From Bacteroidales bacterium (lineage in GTDB: Bacteria; Bacteroidota; Bacteroidia; Bacteroidales; VadinHA17), in contig JADJLX010000002.1 of assembly GCA_016709865.1 (NCBI GenBank), positions 558,001-622,000 of the forward strand: 64,000 nt of DNA, read 5' to 3'. The position numbers were made by a program, and so were the translations under genes. This document shows, in pieces, positions 15,937 to 23,332 of this stretch. The notes beneath the pieces are model-generated. The model saw only the letters and a program-made list of their open reading frames with translations, was not told the DNA's origin and searched no databases. Each line of letters starts with the position of its first letter. Position 1 is the first letter of the stretch.

Positions 15937-15944
15937 CAAAATTA
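15937..15944 (-). promoter_or_regulatory. -7 promoter element of sodB
   Basis: Minus strand TAATTTTG matches TAnnTTTG about 60 bases before the sodB start. No -33 element was recognised. Confidence 0.45.
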
Positions 15945-15957
15945 CTAAATTTATGGC

Positions 15958-16803
15958 TTATATTACCTGATTTCCTGTAAGAAATATTCTTGATGGCATT
16001 TGTGGTATGACGCCCTTTTCAGAGGCAACCGTGAATAATCTGTTTATAGCTTCCCTTCCCTTAATTCCAAGATCAATAGAATACTCATTAACATATAGTT
16101 TGATATGATTATTCATAACAGTGCTGTCCATCTCTTTTGCATTGCCGGCAACAAAATCGTACGAGGCGAATGAGTCTTTGTACGCGTACTCCAGGCTTCT
16201 TCTGACAATCCTGTTTACTTTCAATGCAATATCTTCAGGTATATTCTTATTTATAACTATCGCACCAAGAGGTATTGGCAGTCCGGTAAACTCCTCCCAG
16301 AACTCACCCATATCGGCTAATTTGTGAAGGCCCTTCTTTTTATAGGTAAATCGTGTTTCGTGAATTATCAGTCCTGCATCAACTTCATCATCAAGAAGAG
16401 CTCTTTCTATATCAGAGAAAAGATATTCGGTTTTGTTTTTAGCTTCAGGCCATGCTATGCTGAACAGAAGATTTGCAGTTGTATATTTACCGGGGATAGC
16501 AATCCTTTTATGTTCCATTCCTGAAGTACCATCGTTGTGCTTGCTAATAAGAAGAGGGCCATTGTGGTGTCCCAGTGCGCTGCCTGAATCAAGAATAAGA
16601 TAGTTATCTGCTGCATATGCATAAGCATGATAACTCATTTTAGTAATATCTACCGCTGAAGAAAAAGCCTTTCTGTTCAGCTCCTCCACATCTGCAAGAA
16701 AATAGTCAAACTCCAGCCCTTCTGTATCAATCCTGCCATGCACCATCGCATCAAAAATGAATGTATCGTTCGGGCATGGCGAGAAGCCCAATGTTAATTT
16801 CAT
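15958..16803 (-). CDS. mqnD: 1,4-dihydroxy-6-naphthoate synthase (futalosine pathway)
   Basis: 281 aa. The N-terminal LGFSPCPNDTFIFDAMVHG is the signature of MqnD, which converts cyclic dehypoxanthine futalosine to dihydroxy-6-naphthoate for menaquinone. Further blocks are DVEELNRKA, KMSYHAYAY, SALGHHNGPLL and ETRFTYKKKGL, the periplasmic-binding-protein-like fold of the family. The ATG at 16801-16803 overlaps the mqnB stop (ATGA); a GTG one codon upstream is less likely. Coupled translation with futalosine hydrolase puts two pathway steps in one operon. The other steps (mqnA, mqnC) are elsewhere. Confidence 0.93.
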   Translation of the reverse strand: MKLTLGFSPCPNDTFIFDAMVHGRIDTEGLEFDYFLADVEELNRKAFSSAVDITKMSYHAYAYAADNYLILDSGSALGHHNGPLLISKHNDGTSGMEHKRIAIPGKYTTANLLFSIAWPEAKNKTEYLFSDIERALLDDEVDAGLIIHETRFTYKKKGLHKLADMGEFWEEFTGLPIPLGAIVINKNIPEDIALKVNRIVRRSLEYAYKDSFASYDFVAGNAKEMDSTVMNNHIKLYVNEYSIDLGIKGREAINRLFTVASEKGVIPQMPSRIFLTGNQVI

Positions 16804-17483
16804 CACTCAAGTCTAATAATAACTTCTTTCAACTTTTCTGACAGGTGTTCAAGAGCAAGAGGAATATTCCATTTGCTCCTGTTTCGGGCCTCAACCTTGT
16901 TTGAGATTGATCTGAGTGCCAGAAAAGGCAATTTTTCCCTGGTGCAAATATAAAAAAAAGTTGCTCCTTCCATTGTCTCTATGTCAGGATTAAACTTTTT
17001 TTGAAGTTTAATAATTGATTTTTCTGAACCGGTCGCAGTGTTTACAGATATTGAATTTACAGGTCTTATAATATCCCTGCACTTTTCAGAAATCATAAGG
17101 TCGCTGTGAAGAAGTCCTGAACGGTATGGAAACTCATCAGGATCAGCCAGATCTGATTCAAATAACGTAAGAAAATTTTCCCTGTCCTCTATACCTGAAT
17201 CTGCAAAACACTCTGTTACGGGCATAACAACATCTCCAGTCCTAATATCATCCTTATAACTTCCTGCAATGCCGGCATTTATTATCAGGTCAGGCTTCTT
17301 ATTTACTGAAAGCCAGTGTTTAAGCGACCATGCGGTAGCAACAGAACCAACACCGGTAACTAGCAGACTTATCTCATTATCACCAAAAAAAATAAGATCG
17401 TCAGCAGTATTAATACCATCAATCTTTTTCACAATATCTGCTTCTGATGAAGTGGCAGTAACAATTAAGAGTTTCTTTGACAT
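16803..17483 (-). CDS. mqnB: Futalosine hydrolase
   Basis: 226 aa nucleoside-phosphorylase-fold hydrolase that removes hypoxanthine from futalosine. It has VTGVGSVATAW near 43-53, INAGIAGSY for base and ribose binding, VVMPVTECFADSG, and the catalytic EMEGATFFY-like stretch (ETMEGATFFYIC), followed by ALRSISNKVE. The alternative, MTA/SAH nucleosidase, is less likely because mqnD follows with a 4-base overlap. It is the first gene of the minus-strand pair, and the gap upstream contains a compound palindrome at 17524-17570. Confidence 0.9.
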   Translation of the reverse strand: MSKKLLIVTATSSEADIVKKIDGINTADDLIFFGDNEISLLVTGVGSVATAWSLKHWLSVNKKPDLIINAGIAGSYKDDIRTGDVVMPVTECFADSGIEDRENFLTLFESDLADPDEFPYRSGLLHSDLMISEKCRDIIRPVNSISVNTATGSEKSIIKLQKKFNPDIETMEGATFFYICTREKLPFLALRSISNKVEARNRSKWNIPLALEHLSEKLKEVIIRLE

Positions 17484-17523
17484 TAAAGATATGTATGAAG
17501 AAAATCCGATAAAGAGTTTTTAA

Positions 17524-17570
17524 TGATTTTCTTTGATTACCCCAACCCCGGTGGGGAGCGAAGAAAATCA
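17524..17570. repeat. Compound palindrome between mqnB and the PTPS gene
   Basis: Outer arms TGATTTTCTT (17524-17533) and AAGAAAATCA (17561-17570) are perfectly inverted, and inside them CCCC-GGT-GGGG forms a second hairpin. The CCCC...GGGGAGC core resembles the element at 18704-18780. It sits between two divergent genes. Upstream of the PTPS gene TAATATTG is a near -7 match. Confidence 0.6.
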
Positions 17571-17655
17571 GATTACGCTTAGACAAATATATTGCTTTTA
17601 TGATTTCAAAAGCTCATAATTATTGGCTAATATTGTAATATAAATAATTACCAGC

Positions 17656-18063
17656 ATGATATACCTGACAAGGAGAGAGAGATTCTGTGCTGCACACAGG
17701 ATGTTCAGACAGGACTGGTCAGATGAGCAAAACCAGAAAATTTTTGGAAAATGCTCAAATCCAAACTGGCATGGTCATAATTATATTTTATGGGTAACCA
17801 TCAAGGGAGAGCCATCATCTCATGGTTTCGTAATGAATATTAATATCCTCAAACAGATTATACTTGAAAAGGTTGTAAATAAAATAGACCATAAGAACAT
17901 TAATCTTGAGGTCGGATTTATGGATGGGAAAGTTGCGACCACAGAAAACCTTGCTGTGGCTATCTGGAATGAACTTAAACCGGCTATCGAAAAAGAAGGG
18001 GCTCTGCTCCATTGCGTAAAGATTGAAGAAACTGAAAATAACTCAATTGAATATTATGGCTAA
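17656..18063 (+). CDS. 6-pyruvoyl-tetrahydropterin synthase family protein (C-x5-HGH type)
   Basis: 135 aa with zinc-binding His in CAAHRM and in HGHNY. The catalytic cysteine lies in [11 protein letters not shown], five residues before the HGH. In the family the C-x5-HGH spacing is associated with true PTPS, making 6-pyruvoyl tetrahydropterin, and C-x3-HGH with QueD of queuosine synthesis. The C-terminal [15 protein letters not shown] carries the conserved Glu. Its stop overlaps the folE start by 8 bases, so GTP cyclohydrolase I and this enzyme are translated together, consistent with a reduced pterin product. QueD activity is not excluded. Confidence 0.87.
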   Translation: MIYLTRRERFCAAHRMFRQDWSDEQNQKIFGKCSNPNWHGHNYILWVTIKGEPSSHGFVMNINILKQIILEKVVNKIDHKNINLEVGFMDGKVATTENLAVAIWNELKPAIEKEGALLHCVKIEETENNSIEYYG

Positions 18064-18703
18064 GAGAATCGAAAAAGTCAATGACGGATCCGGTAAAAAA
18101 TCCAAAGGTTATAATAAGGTGGAGTCGTGGGACGCTAAAAATATTGAAGAACTCTCCACAATTTACCACAGAGTACTTGAACTTGTAGGTGAAGATCCTG
18201 AAAGAGAAGGATTGCTAAAGACTCCGGCAAGGGTGGCAAAGGCAATGCACTTCCTTACTAACGGGTATAATATGGATGCTGAAGAGATTCTCAGATCAGC
18301 CATGTTCAAGGAAGAGTACAGACAAATGGTTATTGTAAAGGATATTGACCTTTACTCAATGTGTGAGCACCATATGCTTCCTTTTTTCGGGAAAGCTCAT
18401 GTTGCCTATATCCCAAATGGTTATATCACCGGGCTGAGCAAAATTGCAAGAGTAGTGGAAGCATTCTCAAGAAGACTTCAGGTACAGGAGCGTCTTACAA
18501 CTCAGATCAGAAACTGCATCCAGGACACTCTGAATCCTCTGGGAGTAGCAGTAGTAATTGAGGCTCAGCATATGTGCATGCAGATCAGAGGTGTACAGAA
18601 ACAGAACTCGGTAACAACCACCTCCGCTTTTACAGGTATTTTCCTTAAGGAACTTAATACCAGGGAAGAATTTGTTCATCTGATCGGAACAAGATTACAT
18701 TAA
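18056..18703 (+). CDS. folE: GTP cyclohydrolase I
   Basis: 215 aa from the ATG at 18056; a frame from 18023 reads through the upstream gene and adds unrelated residues. It converts GTP to 7,8-dihydroneopterin triphosphate. Landmarks are [15 protein letters not shown], the zinc and catalytic block [44 protein letters not shown], and the second zinc Cys in [12 protein letters not shown]. The N-terminal 25 residues are Lys/Ser-rich and probably disordered. The start overlaps the PTPS gene, indicating translational coupling. It is followed by a hairpin-rich element. Confidence 0.94.
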   Translation: MAKRIEKVNDGSGKKSKGYNKVESWDAKNIEELSTIYHRVLELVGEDPEREGLLKTPARVAKAMHFLTNGYNMDAEEILRSAMFKEEYRQMVIVKDIDLYSMCEHHMLPFFGKAHVAYIPNGYITGLSKIARVVEAFSRRLQVQERLTTQIRNCIQDTLNPLGVAVVIEAQHMCMQIRGVQKQNSVTTTSAFTGIFLKELNTREEFVHLIGTRLH

Positions 18704-18780
18704 CTACCCCTTCCCAGCCTTCCCCCAGGGGGGAAGGAGCTATAACCTCCTGCTTAGGAGGAATTAGAGAGGGTGGGTTG
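18704..18780. repeat. Hairpin-rich element between folE and fabD
   Basis: Two hairpins follow the folE stop: CCTTCCCCC against GGGGGAAGG (18718-18737) and CCTCC against GGAGG (18746-18761), and the segment ends in GAGGGTGGGTT. The composition and ends resemble the dispersed CCCC/GGGG element partly seen at 17540-17560. There is no U-run, so a classical terminator is not supported. Confidence 0.6.
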
Positions 18781-18795
18781 TAAATAGAATTTTTA

Positions 18796-18803
18796 TATTT
18801 TTG
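18796..18803 (+). promoter_or_regulatory. -7 promoter element of fabD
   Basis: TATTTTTG matches TAnnTTTG 30 bases before the fabD ATG. A TTG at 18778-18780 is 15 bases upstream, a short spacing for the -33 element. Confidence 0.45.
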
Positions 18804-18833
18804 TGCCACAAAAAAATCACTAATTTTTAAATT

Positions 18834-19715
18834 ATGAAAGCTTATGTATTTCCCGGACAGGGAGCGCAATTTATAGGAATGGGTAAGGACCTTTACGAGA
18901 AATCACCTGTTGCAAAAGAGATGTTTGAAAAGGCCAATACCATACTTGGTTTCAGGATTACCGATCTGATGTTTGCCGGTACTGATGAAGACCTTAAACA
19001 AACAAAAGTCACACAACCCGCAATCTTTCTTCATTCAACTATACTTGCCGCTGTACTTGGAGATTCATTTAAACCTGATATGGTAGCAGGGCATTCACTG
19101 GGGGAATTCTCAGCTCTTGTTGCCAACAAAACACTTTCATTTGAAGATGGTCTGGTGCTGGTATCAAAAAGAGCCCTTGCCATGCAGAAAGCCTGTGAGA
19201 AAACACCATCAACAATGGCTGCGATACTTGGACTTGACGACTCGATAGTTGAAGAAGTTTGTTCAGCTGTTAAAGAGGTTGTGGTACCGGCAAATTATAA
19301 TAGTCCGGGCCAGATAGTTATTTCAGGCTCTAATGAAGGAATCGACAAAGCTATAGAGATGCTTAAGGAAAAAGGTGCTAAAAGAGCCCTTAAACTTGCG
19401 GTCGGAGGCGCATTCCACTCTCCTTTAATGGAGCCTGCACGTCTTGAGCTTGAAGAAGCAATAAAAAATACTACATTCAGCAAACCAATATGTCCTGTAT
19501 ATCAGAATGTTAGCGCAATGTCTTACTCTGATCCCTCTGCAATAAAGGCAAACCTTGTATTGCAGCTGACATCACCGGTTAAATGGACCCAGAGTGTAAT
19601 TAATATGATCTCCGGCGGAGCTACCTCATTTACTGAGGTCGGTCCGGGAAATGTACTTCAGGGACTTATTAAGAAGGTGAATAAAGATATGGTTACTGAA
19701 GCAGCGGTGATATAG
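18834..19715 (+). CDS. fabD: Malonyl-CoA:ACP transacylase
   Basis: 293 aa. It transfers malonyl from CoA to acyl carrier protein for fatty acid synthesis in the cytoplasm. Landmarks are FPGQGAQF at the N-terminus, the nucleophile GHSLGEFSAL near 88-97, the arginine in VSKRALAMQ, GAFHSPLM with the catalytic His near 200, and the closing FTEVGPGNVLQGL. Length is normal. It stands alone with its own promoter and is followed by the short-period repeat at 19716-19768. Confidence 0.95.
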   Translation: MKAYVFPGQGAQFIGMGKDLYEKSPVAKEMFEKANTILGFRITDLMFAGTDEDLKQTKVTQPAIFLHSTILAAVLGDSFKPDMVAGHSLGEFSALVANKTLSFEDGLVLVSKRALAMQKACEKTPSTMAAILGLDDSIVEEVCSAVKEVVVPANYNSPGQIVISGSNEGIDKAIEMLKEKGAKRALKLAVGGAFHSPLMEPARLELEEAIKNTTFSKPICPVYQNVSAMSYSDPSAIKANLVLQLTSPVKWTQSVINMISGGATSFTEVGPGNVLQGLIKKVNKDMVTEAAVI

Positions 19716-19768
19716 CGGTTTTACAGTGTTACGGTGTTACGGCGTTACGGCATTACAGATTTAAGGCG
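19716..19768. repeat. GTTACGGC-family intergenic repeat
   Basis: TTACAGTGTTACGGTGTTACGG-type units repeat every 8-9 bases directly after the fabD stop. It is the inverted-orientation relative of the GCCGTAA array at 9569-9660. Confidence 0.7.
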
Positions 19769-19804
19769 CTTTAGCTTAATGGTATTGACTGGTTTGCCCC
19801 TGCT

Positions 19805-19885
19805 AAGCGAAGTCTCCTGACTTCGCTTTTCTTAAACTGCAGTCTCCAGACTGCATATATTTTACGACGAAGTCGGGAGACTTCG
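19805..19885. repeat. Three consecutive hairpins of the GAAGTC/GACTTC type
   Basis: Hairpin one has perfect 10-bp arms (AAGCGAAGTC, loop TCCT, at 19805-19828). Hairpin two, TGCAGTCT/AGACTGCA, spans 19838-19855. Hairpin three, CGAAGTC-GGGA-GACTTCG, spans 19868-19885. Together with 188-207 and 42287-42306 they define a dispersed palindrome. They lie between the convergent fabD and osmC-like genes and might act as a two-way transcription barrier. Confidence 0.7.
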
Positions 19886-19922
19886 CCGAGCTAAGGGTGA
19901 TTTACGGTTAAGCCGTTTTCTT

Positions 19923-20330
19923 CTAACTGAATATTAAAGTCACATTTTGAAAAACCGACTCATGCAGCGATAGTGATACCGGGCATGTTTTTACACAATA
20001 ATTGAGGATCTTCTTCTGCTTATCGGTGTATGAATTTGCTGTGAAGTCGAATTCAATTTTTATCTCACCGATTTTTCTGGGGTTGTCAGTCATGATCTTT
20101 GTGATTGCACAGGTACTGCCGTCAATTGAAAATCCGTGTTCCCTTGCAGCTATACCCATAATTGTAAAAATGCAGCTTCCCAGAGCAGATGCAACCATAT
20201 CTGTCGGAGAAAACTTTTCTCCTTTTCCCTTATTATCAACAGGAGCATCTGTTACTATTACACTCCCCGATCTTAAATGTGTTATCTCAGTCCTAAGATC
20301 TCCTACGTATGTTGTCTTTGCTGTTTCCAT
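19923..20330 (-). CDS. OsmC/Ohr family thiol peroxidase-like protein
   Basis: 135 aa. The two redox cysteines of the family are present, in ASALGSCIFTIMG and NYCVKTCPVSLSLHES. The N-terminal TYVGDLRTEITHLRSG and the FSPTDMVASALGS motif fit the YhfA-like OsmC subgroup. It would reduce organic hydroperoxides or handle thiols in the cytoplasm. The start codon shares one base with the stop of the large upstream gene (TAATG), so it is translationally coupled to the receiver/ATP-grasp protein. Confidence 0.88.
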   Translation of the reverse strand: METAKTTYVGDLRTEITHLRSGSVIVTDAPVDNKGKGEKFSPTDMVASALGSCIFTIMGIAAREHGFSIDGSTCAITKIMTDNPRKIGEIKIEFDFTANSYTDKQKKILNYCVKTCPVSLSLHESVFQNVTLIFS

Positions 20331-23305
20331 TACATTAAAGGTTTTAGTATTACTCCCTTATGGTTCCTCCCATCTATCATAATCTCAAGAGGCTGGTCAA
20401 ATCTGACGTGCCGGATATAATCATCTTCATAAACAACATTTAATTTATCAAGATATTCGACATCGTAATGTCCTTCGTTTATATATGGGTTAATAGTAAA
20501 ATAACCTACTCTGAAAGAGGTAAGATTCTGAAAAAAGTGAGTACCCTGACTCGGATCAATTCTGTAGTTTTTTAGTCCCGATTCAATAATTATCCTTGCA
20601 GCAGATATCTGCGGCCATTTAACAGGAATTCCCAGCCATGGATCGGTAGAGCCCCATCTTCCTGGACCTATCAGAACATATCCATTACCCTGCTTTACAA
20701 ATTTTATATTAATTTTTTCAATTTCACCTGCCACATTCTTATTATTGGCTGCATTAAATGAGTCGGGTTTTATATAAACCAGATCGTGAATACCCTTGAA
20801 TACCCCGTTCCCAAGTGCTGAGTCTGAATAGACTATAGTATCCTCCGTTTTTATGTGATCAATATTTATATGATGCGACTCCTCAGTATGAACTATTGGC
20901 CTTATCTGCAAGAAATTAAATATTTTGGGAGTACCCGGAGGTGTCTCCAGATTGGCAGCGAATTCGATTTCGATAGGGTTATTCATCTCCCTCTGGCCAA
21001 TCTCAAGAAGGGTACTTAAGATCTCAGCTAAAGGAAATGTCTTATGCTGGAGAATATTGGCAAAGGTAACAACGCGTTTGCCGGGAAGGGTGATTCCGTC
21101 GCGCAGTACGTTATTGTTCCTGTCATAGGTTGAAGCTACAAACTTCATTGCAGCTTCATTATTAGCATCTTTGATGTCGATTTTAAGAATATTCACACCA
21201 TCATCAGTTGATGGTACAAAGCTATCAATGTTAAGGTCAAGAGCACGGAACTCTTTTTGTGTATCCCTGATAGCTGTATCGGGAGTTGAAAGCTGAAGAA
21301 TCTTCCGGGGATATTTAGGCGAAAACCTGAGTGATAATCCACCCTCGACAATTAGTTTTCCAAGACCGAAAGCAACATTCACAATTCCATCTTCGGCTTT
21401 CTCTGATCCGATAGGATAGTAATTGATTGAACGGGCAACACCCGATAAGGTCGGATAAAAGGTATCTCCATGTCTGTTTCCGCAAACCTCCTGAAGTATA
21501 ATTCCCATCTTTTCTTCATCAATCACATTTGCAGTAGCTGTCATGTAGGCTTTACTTGCCTTGTAATAAACGGAGGCATAAACCTCCTTTATAGCATCGG
21601 ACAGAACCTTTACCATCTCTTTATTATCAGGGATGCGCGGAATCATGTAAGTAGAATATATTCCGGCAAATGGCTGATAATGCGAATCTTCAAGCTTACT
21701 TGAAGAACGGACTGCAATAGGGACGTTCCTTGAAACTGCCAGAAATGCATAAAAATCCTGGTAAACATGCCCGGGAAGTTCTGCGTTAATAAACCTGTTC
21801 AGGATCTCATCATCAGAAAGGTCAGACAGGGCAACTGAATAGAGATTATTATGATCCATGAACTCGTCAAAGACATCGGTACTAAGTACTACCGTTCTGG
21901 GAATAGTAATCAGTACATCGGGGAATTTATTAAACAGTTTATTGTTTTTGATAATCCTGTTAATAAAAGCGAGTCCCCTTGCCTTTCCTCCGATTGATCC
22001 CTCTCCTATTCTGGAGAAAGTCTGATATTCATCAAAACTTGTTTTATCGAATTTTGCTATTACCCCCCTGCCCTTACCCAGCCTGAAGCTTGAAATGGCA
22101 ATATATAGGAATCTTCGCATCTCATCCATAGTCTCAAAATCCTCTTTCCGGATATATTTGAACATTTGAGCAACCGGAAAAAGAGCACGGGCATTCAGCC
22201 ATTTTGAGAAATGGTTTCGCGTAGCGTGATATTCAAGTGTATTGTCAGGAATTGAAAGCAGTTTCTGCTGAAGACTCTGAAGGTCAGTTGCAATAGCTAT
22301 AGGTTCCAGTGTATCAGGGTTTTTGAAAACAAACGGACCAAAGGCAAGATTCTGAATTATGAAATTCCTTAGTTCAAGCGATAACGATTTTGAATATTTA
22401 TTGATGAATCCAGCTCCCAGAGCTTCGGCATCCTTCTTATGAGTTAAGCTCGATGACTGGATCAGAAAAGGTACTTTATCATCGTCAGCCATAACAACCT
22501 TACAGAGTTCAATTCCGGCCCCCTCATCCACTACATTATCGCGCTTATAACTTATATCTGATATTACCCCGAGAACATTATACTTATACTTTTTATAGAG
22601 ATCGAGAGCATCGTTGAAATTGCTGGCAAGGAGAATTTTCGGACGCCCCCTCAGCTTAAGCATACGCTGATGTTCATTAAGCGCTTCGCGCTGAAAATCA
22701 AGAGACTGAAGGAGAATAATCCTGTAAATATTAGGCAAATAGGATGAAATATATCTTATAGAGTTTTCTACGAGTATAATAGCCTGAACACCAATCTTTT
22801 CAATATCATAATCAGCGTTCATTTTATCTTCAATCAGCTTAATGATAGCAAGGATAAGCGAGGCATCCCCGAGCCAGCAGAAGACGTAATCTATCGCACT
22901 AAGGTCCTCTCCCTCAAGTCTCAAAGAGACTTCCCGTGAAAAATATGTAAGTACTACAATCGGAATATGTTCATACTGGGCTTTTATCCTTTTGGCAAGT
23001 GCAAAAACATCTGTGCCCTTAAGACTAAGCATTGAAATTACCAGATCTATATTTCCCTCCTTAAGGATCCTGAACGCATCCTCGGCATTATCAGTCTGGA
23101 CAAATGTTGGAGGATATCTGAGGTTCAGAGATGCATATTCATTGAAAATCTGTTCATCAATACGGCCATCCTCCTCCAGCATGTAATTATCATAGTTACT
23201 GCATATTACCAGCACTCTGTGGATTCTTTTCTGCATAAGCAGATCAAATGAGGTATCGGTAAAGTCATATTTCTGCAGATCCAGTATTCCCTCTATAATT
23301 GTCAT
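20330..23305 (-). CDS. Receiver/PEP-synthase-type ATP-grasp protein B (no recognisable phospho-His motif)
   Basis: 991 aa. Residues 28-160 look like a degenerate receiver (DLVISMLSLKG has no acceptor Asp). Residues 174-320 look like a second receiver, with D250 in ISDISYKR, Ser in QSSS and K303, though the acidic pair is E180-N181. From about 430 comes a PPDK_N/PEP-synthase ATP-binding domain: GSIGGKARGLAF (437-447), PIAVRSSSKLED (529-540), FAGIYSTY (546-553), EIEF (779-782) and LQIRPI (799-804). The usual GG-T-SHAA phospho-histidine motif and the PEP/pyruvate barrel are not seen. Instead there is a conserved tail with GPGRWGSTDPWLGIPV (880-895) and GTHFF (921-925). It begins 27 bases after its larger paralogue. 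Function unknown; an ATP-dependent signalling or phosphotransfer role is inferred. Confidence 0.8.
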   Translation of the reverse strand: MTIIEGILDLQKYDFTDTSFDLLMQKRIHRVLVICSNYDNYMLEEDGRIDEQIFNEYASLNLRYPPTFVQTDNAEDAFRILKEGNIDLVISMLSLKGTDVFALAKRIKAQYEHIPIVVLTYFSREVSLRLEGEDLSAIDYVFCWLGDASLILAIIKLIEDKMNADYDIEKIGVQAIILVENSIRYISSYLPNIYRIILLQSLDFQREALNEHQRMLKLRGRPKILLASNFNDALDLYKKYKYNVLGVISDISYKRDNVVDEGAGIELCKVVMADDDKVPFLIQSSSLTHKKDAEALGAGFINKYSKSLSLELRNFIIQNLAFGPFVFKNPDTLEPIAIATDLQSLQQKLLSIPDNTLEYHATRNHFSKWLNARALFPVAQMFKYIRKEDFETMDEMRRFLYIAISSFRLGKGRGVIAKFDKTSFDEYQTFSRIGEGSIGGKARGLAFINRIIKNNKLFNKFPDVLITIPRTVVLSTDVFDEFMDHNNLYSVALSDLSDDEILNRFINAELPGHVYQDFYAFLAVSRNVPIAVRSSSKLEDSHYQPFAGIYSTYMIPRIPDNKEMVKVLSDAIKEVYASVYYKASKAYMTATANVIDEEKMGIILQEVCGNRHGDTFYPTLSGVARSINYYPIGSEKAEDGIVNVAFGLGKLIVEGGLSLRFSPKYPRKILQLSTPDTAIRDTQKEFRALDLNIDSFVPSTDDGVNILKIDIKDANNEAAMKFVASTYDRNNNVLRDGITLPGKRVVTFANILQHKTFPLAEILSTLLEIGQREMNNPIEIEFAANLETPPGTPKIFNFLQIRPIVHTEESHHINIDHIKTEDTIVYSDSALGNGVFKGIHDLVYIKPDSFNAANNKNVAGEIEKINIKFVKQGNGYVLIGPGRWGSTDPWLGIPVKWPQISAARIIIESGLKNYRIDPSQGTHFFQNLTSFRVGYFTINPYINEGHYDVEYLDKLNVVYEDDYIRHVRFDQPLEIMIDGRNHKGVILKPLM

Positions 23306-23332
23306 ATATAGTAATTTTCATTTTAAAAATGC

